Shown here in pieces: positions 32,301-34,284 of a stretch of 34,284 nt of DNA. The stretch comes from Bryobacteraceae bacterium (GTDB lineage Bacteria; Acidobacteriota; Terriglobia; Bryobacterales; Bryobacteraceae), in NCBI GenBank assembly GCA_019187195.1, contig JABAQT010000066.1, positions 25,112-59,395 of the forward strand. Reading direction: 5' to 3'. A program made the translations under genes and the position numbers. Numbering within the stretch: the first letter of the stretch is position 1; each line of letters opens with the position of its first letter. Below the pieces are notes generated by a model. It was not told the DNA's origin. It ran no database searches and was given only the letters and a program-made list of their open reading frames with translations.

Positions 32301-34284
32301 GACTGGCCTCCCATATAGCCGGGGCGGCGCGAAACGGAGACGGAAGGGTGGCTGGAAAGGCGTCTTCGGATACGGTCGAGGACGAGGTAGACAGCGGGGG
32401 TGGTGTAGAGGGTGAGCATCTGACTGACGATAAGGCCTCCGATGATGGTGAGGCCGAGTGGGCGGCGGAGTTCGGATCCGACGGCATGGCCGGCTGCCAA
32501 TGGCAGGGCGCCGAGAAGGGCGGACATGGTGGTCATGAGGATGGGACGGAAGCGGAGCAGGCAGGCCTGGTAGATGGCGTCGTAGGGGGTCTTGTCTCCA
32601 TCACGCTCGGCGGCGAGGGCGAAGTCCACCATCATGATGGCGTTCTTTTTCACGATGCCGATGAGGAGGATCATTCCAATCATGGCGATGATGCTGAGGT
32701 CGGTATGGAACAACTTGAGCGCGAGGAGCGCTCCAACACCGGCGGAGGGCAGGGTGGAGAGGATGGTGATGGGATGGAGATAGCTTTCGTATAGGATTCC
32801 GAGCACGATGTAGACGGCAAACAGCGCGGCGGCTATCAGGAGGGGTTGTGATTTGAGGGAATCCTGGAAGGCCAGCGCGGTGCCCGCGAAATCGCCGTGA
32901 AGAGTGGCGGGCATGGCGAGTCCGGAAGCGGCGGCGGAGACCGCTTCGACGGCGTCGCCGAGCGAAGATCCCGGGGTGAGATTGAATGAGATGGTGACGG
33001 CGGGGAACAAGCCGTGGTGATTGACGGTGAGGGGCGCGGTGGTGGGAGCATACCTGGCTATGGCGCTGAGGGGCACTTCACGGCCGCGGGGCGAGCGGAT
33101 GAAAATCTCATCGAGGGATTGCGGGCTCTGCCAGAAGCGCGGATCCACCTCCATCACTACGTGATACTGGTTCATGGCGGTGTACATGGTGGACACGGGG
33201 CGCTGGCCGAAGGCGTCATAGAGGGTGTTGTCGATGAGTTGGGGAGAGATGCCGAAACGGGCGGCGGTGGTCCGGTCATATTGGACATAGGCCTCGAGGC
33301 CCTGATTCTGCTGGTCGAGATTGACATCGGCGAGCATCGGCAGTTTTTTCATGGCGGCGAGCAGTTTGGGGGCGAAGGCATCGAGGTCGGGCAGGTTGTC
33401 GCCGCGCAGGGTGTACTCGTACTGGGAACTCGAGGAGCGGCCGCCGACGCGCAGGTCCTGGCTTGCCTGGAGGTAGAGCGTGGCTCCGGGTATACGGGCG
33501 AGCCGCGGACGGAGGCGGGCGATGATTTCATCAGCGGTTGCGTTCCTCTCCTCGAGGGGTTTCAGGGAGATGAACATGCGGGCGGAGTTGGCGGTGTTGC
33601 CGCCTCCGGTGAATGAGTTGATGCCGCTGACGCCGGGATCGCGCTGGACAATGGCGGAAACCTCACGCAGGCGCGCGTCCATGGCCTGAAAGGAAGTGTC
33701 CTGGTCCCCCTGCAGCATGCCGGTCATGCGGCCGGTGTCCTGTTGAGGAAAGAAGCCTTTGGGAACCTGGAAGAAGAGATGGACATTGAGCACGATGGCG
33801 GCGGCGAGGATGAGGAGCGGCACGGCGGGGAAGCGCAGGGTCCAGGCGAGTGTGCGGCCGTAGACGCGGATGACCGCCTGGTAGAAGCGTTCCGAGGCGA
33901 GATAAAGCCGCCCATGGGTCGTCTGCCGTTTGAGGAGGCGGGCGCACATCATGGGTGTGCCGCTCAACGAAATGACCATCGAGACGAGAACGGCGGCGGC
34001 CAGCGTGACGGCGAATTCACGGAAGAGGCGGCCGACGATGCCGCCCATGAGAAGAAGGGGGATGAAAACGGCGACGAGGGAGAGGCTGATGCTGACAACG
34101 GTAAAGCCGATTTCGCGGGCGCCCAGGAGAGCGGCCTCGATCGGCTCCATTCCCTTTTCCAGGTAGCGGGTGATGTTCTCGAGCACGACGATGGCGTCGT
34201 CGACGACAAATCCCGTGGAGATGGTGAGCGCCATGAGCGAGAGGTTGTCCAGGCTGAAATCGCAGAGGTACATGACGCCGAAGG
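32297..34284 (-). CDS. RND multidrug efflux permease, 5'-truncated by window edge
   Basis: This is the C-terminal roughly 660 residues of an AcrB/MdtB-type inner-membrane RND pump. The open frame continues off the window end (codons for FGV precede the first ATG at 34273), so the true start lies outside. The first visible segment FSLDNLSLMALTISTGFVVDDAIVVLENI is transmembrane helix 4 with the proton-relay Asp pair. Later come GIVGRLFREFAVTLAAAV, the periplasmic docking and pore domains, and the second membrane half ending in GLTIIGGLIVSQMLTLYTTPAVYLVLD. The NxLT/LMAL and tail patterns resemble MdtB/MdtC more than AcrB. The adaptor (MFP) gene is presumably upstream, outside the window. Confidence 0.93.
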   Translation of the reverse strand, partial: FGVMYLCDFSLDNLSLMALTISTGFVVDDAIVVLENITRYLEKGMEPIEAALLGAREIGFTVVSISLSLVAVFIPLLLMGGIVGRLFREFAVTLAAAVLVSMVISLSGTPMMCARLLKRQTTHGRLYLASERFYQAVIRVYGRTLAWTLRFPAVPLLILAAAIVLNVHLFFQVPKGFFPQQDTGRMTGMLQGDQDTSFQAMDARLREVSAIVQRDPGVSGINSFTGGGNTANSARMFISLKPLEERNATADEIIARLRPRLARIPGATLYLQASQDLRVGGRSSSSQYEYTLRGDNLPDLDAFAPKLLAAMKKLPMLADVNLDQQNQGLEAYVQYDRTTAARFGISPQLIDNTLYDAFGQRPVSTMYTAMNQYHVVMEVDPRFWQSPQSLDEIFIRSPRGREVPLSAIARYAPTTAPLTVNHHGLFPAVTISFNLTPGSSLGDAVEAVSAAASGLAMPATLHGDFAGTALAFQDSLKSQPLLIAAALFAVYIVLGILYESYLHPITILSTLPSAGVGALLALKLFHTDLSIIAMIGMILLIGIVKKNAIMMVDFALAAERDGDKTPYDAIYQACLLRFRPILMTTMSALLGALPLAAGHAVGSELRRPLGLTIIGGLIVSQMLTLYTTPAVYLVLDRIRRRLSSHPSVSVSRRPGYMGGQS

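Overview
The window is high-GC bacterial chromosome, densely packed with about 30 protein genes and little intergenic DNA. The gene mix suggests an Acidobacteriota member of the Bryobacter/Solibacter type. It includes a huge DUF2339 membrane protein, a Tat-exported TIM-barrel isomerase, a secreted DUF4038-type glycosidase, a form II CO-dehydrogenase-like operon, a SpoIVB(S55)-like secreted protein paired with a beta-propeller, and a NodT/RND efflux pair. No rRNA, tRNA, phage, IS element or CRISPR array was seen, so the taxonomic placement is inference.

Layout. Positions 13-4662 (+) hold a zinc alcohol dehydrogenase, a DUF2339 membrane protein and an M48 metalloprotease. Positions 4666-7471 (-) hold an exported sugar isomerase followed by an APC-type permease. 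Positions 7512-9604 (+) hold a small orphan, a secreted protein and a Yip1/TPR membrane protein. Positions 9617-13271 (-) form an operon of a CopD-like membrane protein, YgfZ, a SpoIID-like protein and an M20 peptidase. Positions 13294-16774 (+) hold an MBL hydrolase, inorganic pyrophosphatase, a glycosidase and a Uma2 nuclease. A rhodanese (-) is followed by a coxS-coxL-coxM-coxG operon (17190-21298, +). A glycine-zipper protein (-) precedes the only long intergenic region, 22128-22738. Positions 22739-29413 (+) hold the S55-like protein, a beta-propeller, recG and rsmD. Positions 29505-30900 (+) hold a three-gene toxin/antitoxin/SecB-like module. The window ends in an RND efflux pump operon on the minus strand, cut by the window edge.

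Most notable points. (1) 29505-30900 reads as a toxin-antitoxin-chaperone (TAC) system: a RelE/HigB-type toxin, an Xre antitoxin with a long tail and a SecB-like chaperone, coupled by ATGA overlaps and preceded by an 18-bp perfect palindrome. The toxin's 5' end looks frameshifted. (2) 22441-22591 carries a good sigma70-type promoter, then three hairpins, the last a perfect 11-bp stem with a UUCG loop. This is a candidate small RNA or leader of unknown class. (3) The S55-like protein has its SpoIVB-like segments in swapped order (Ser segment before His segment), which suggests a circularly permuted peptidase domain. (4) Plus-strand G/C bias changes from C-rich to G-rich around 12-15 kb regardless of gene direction.
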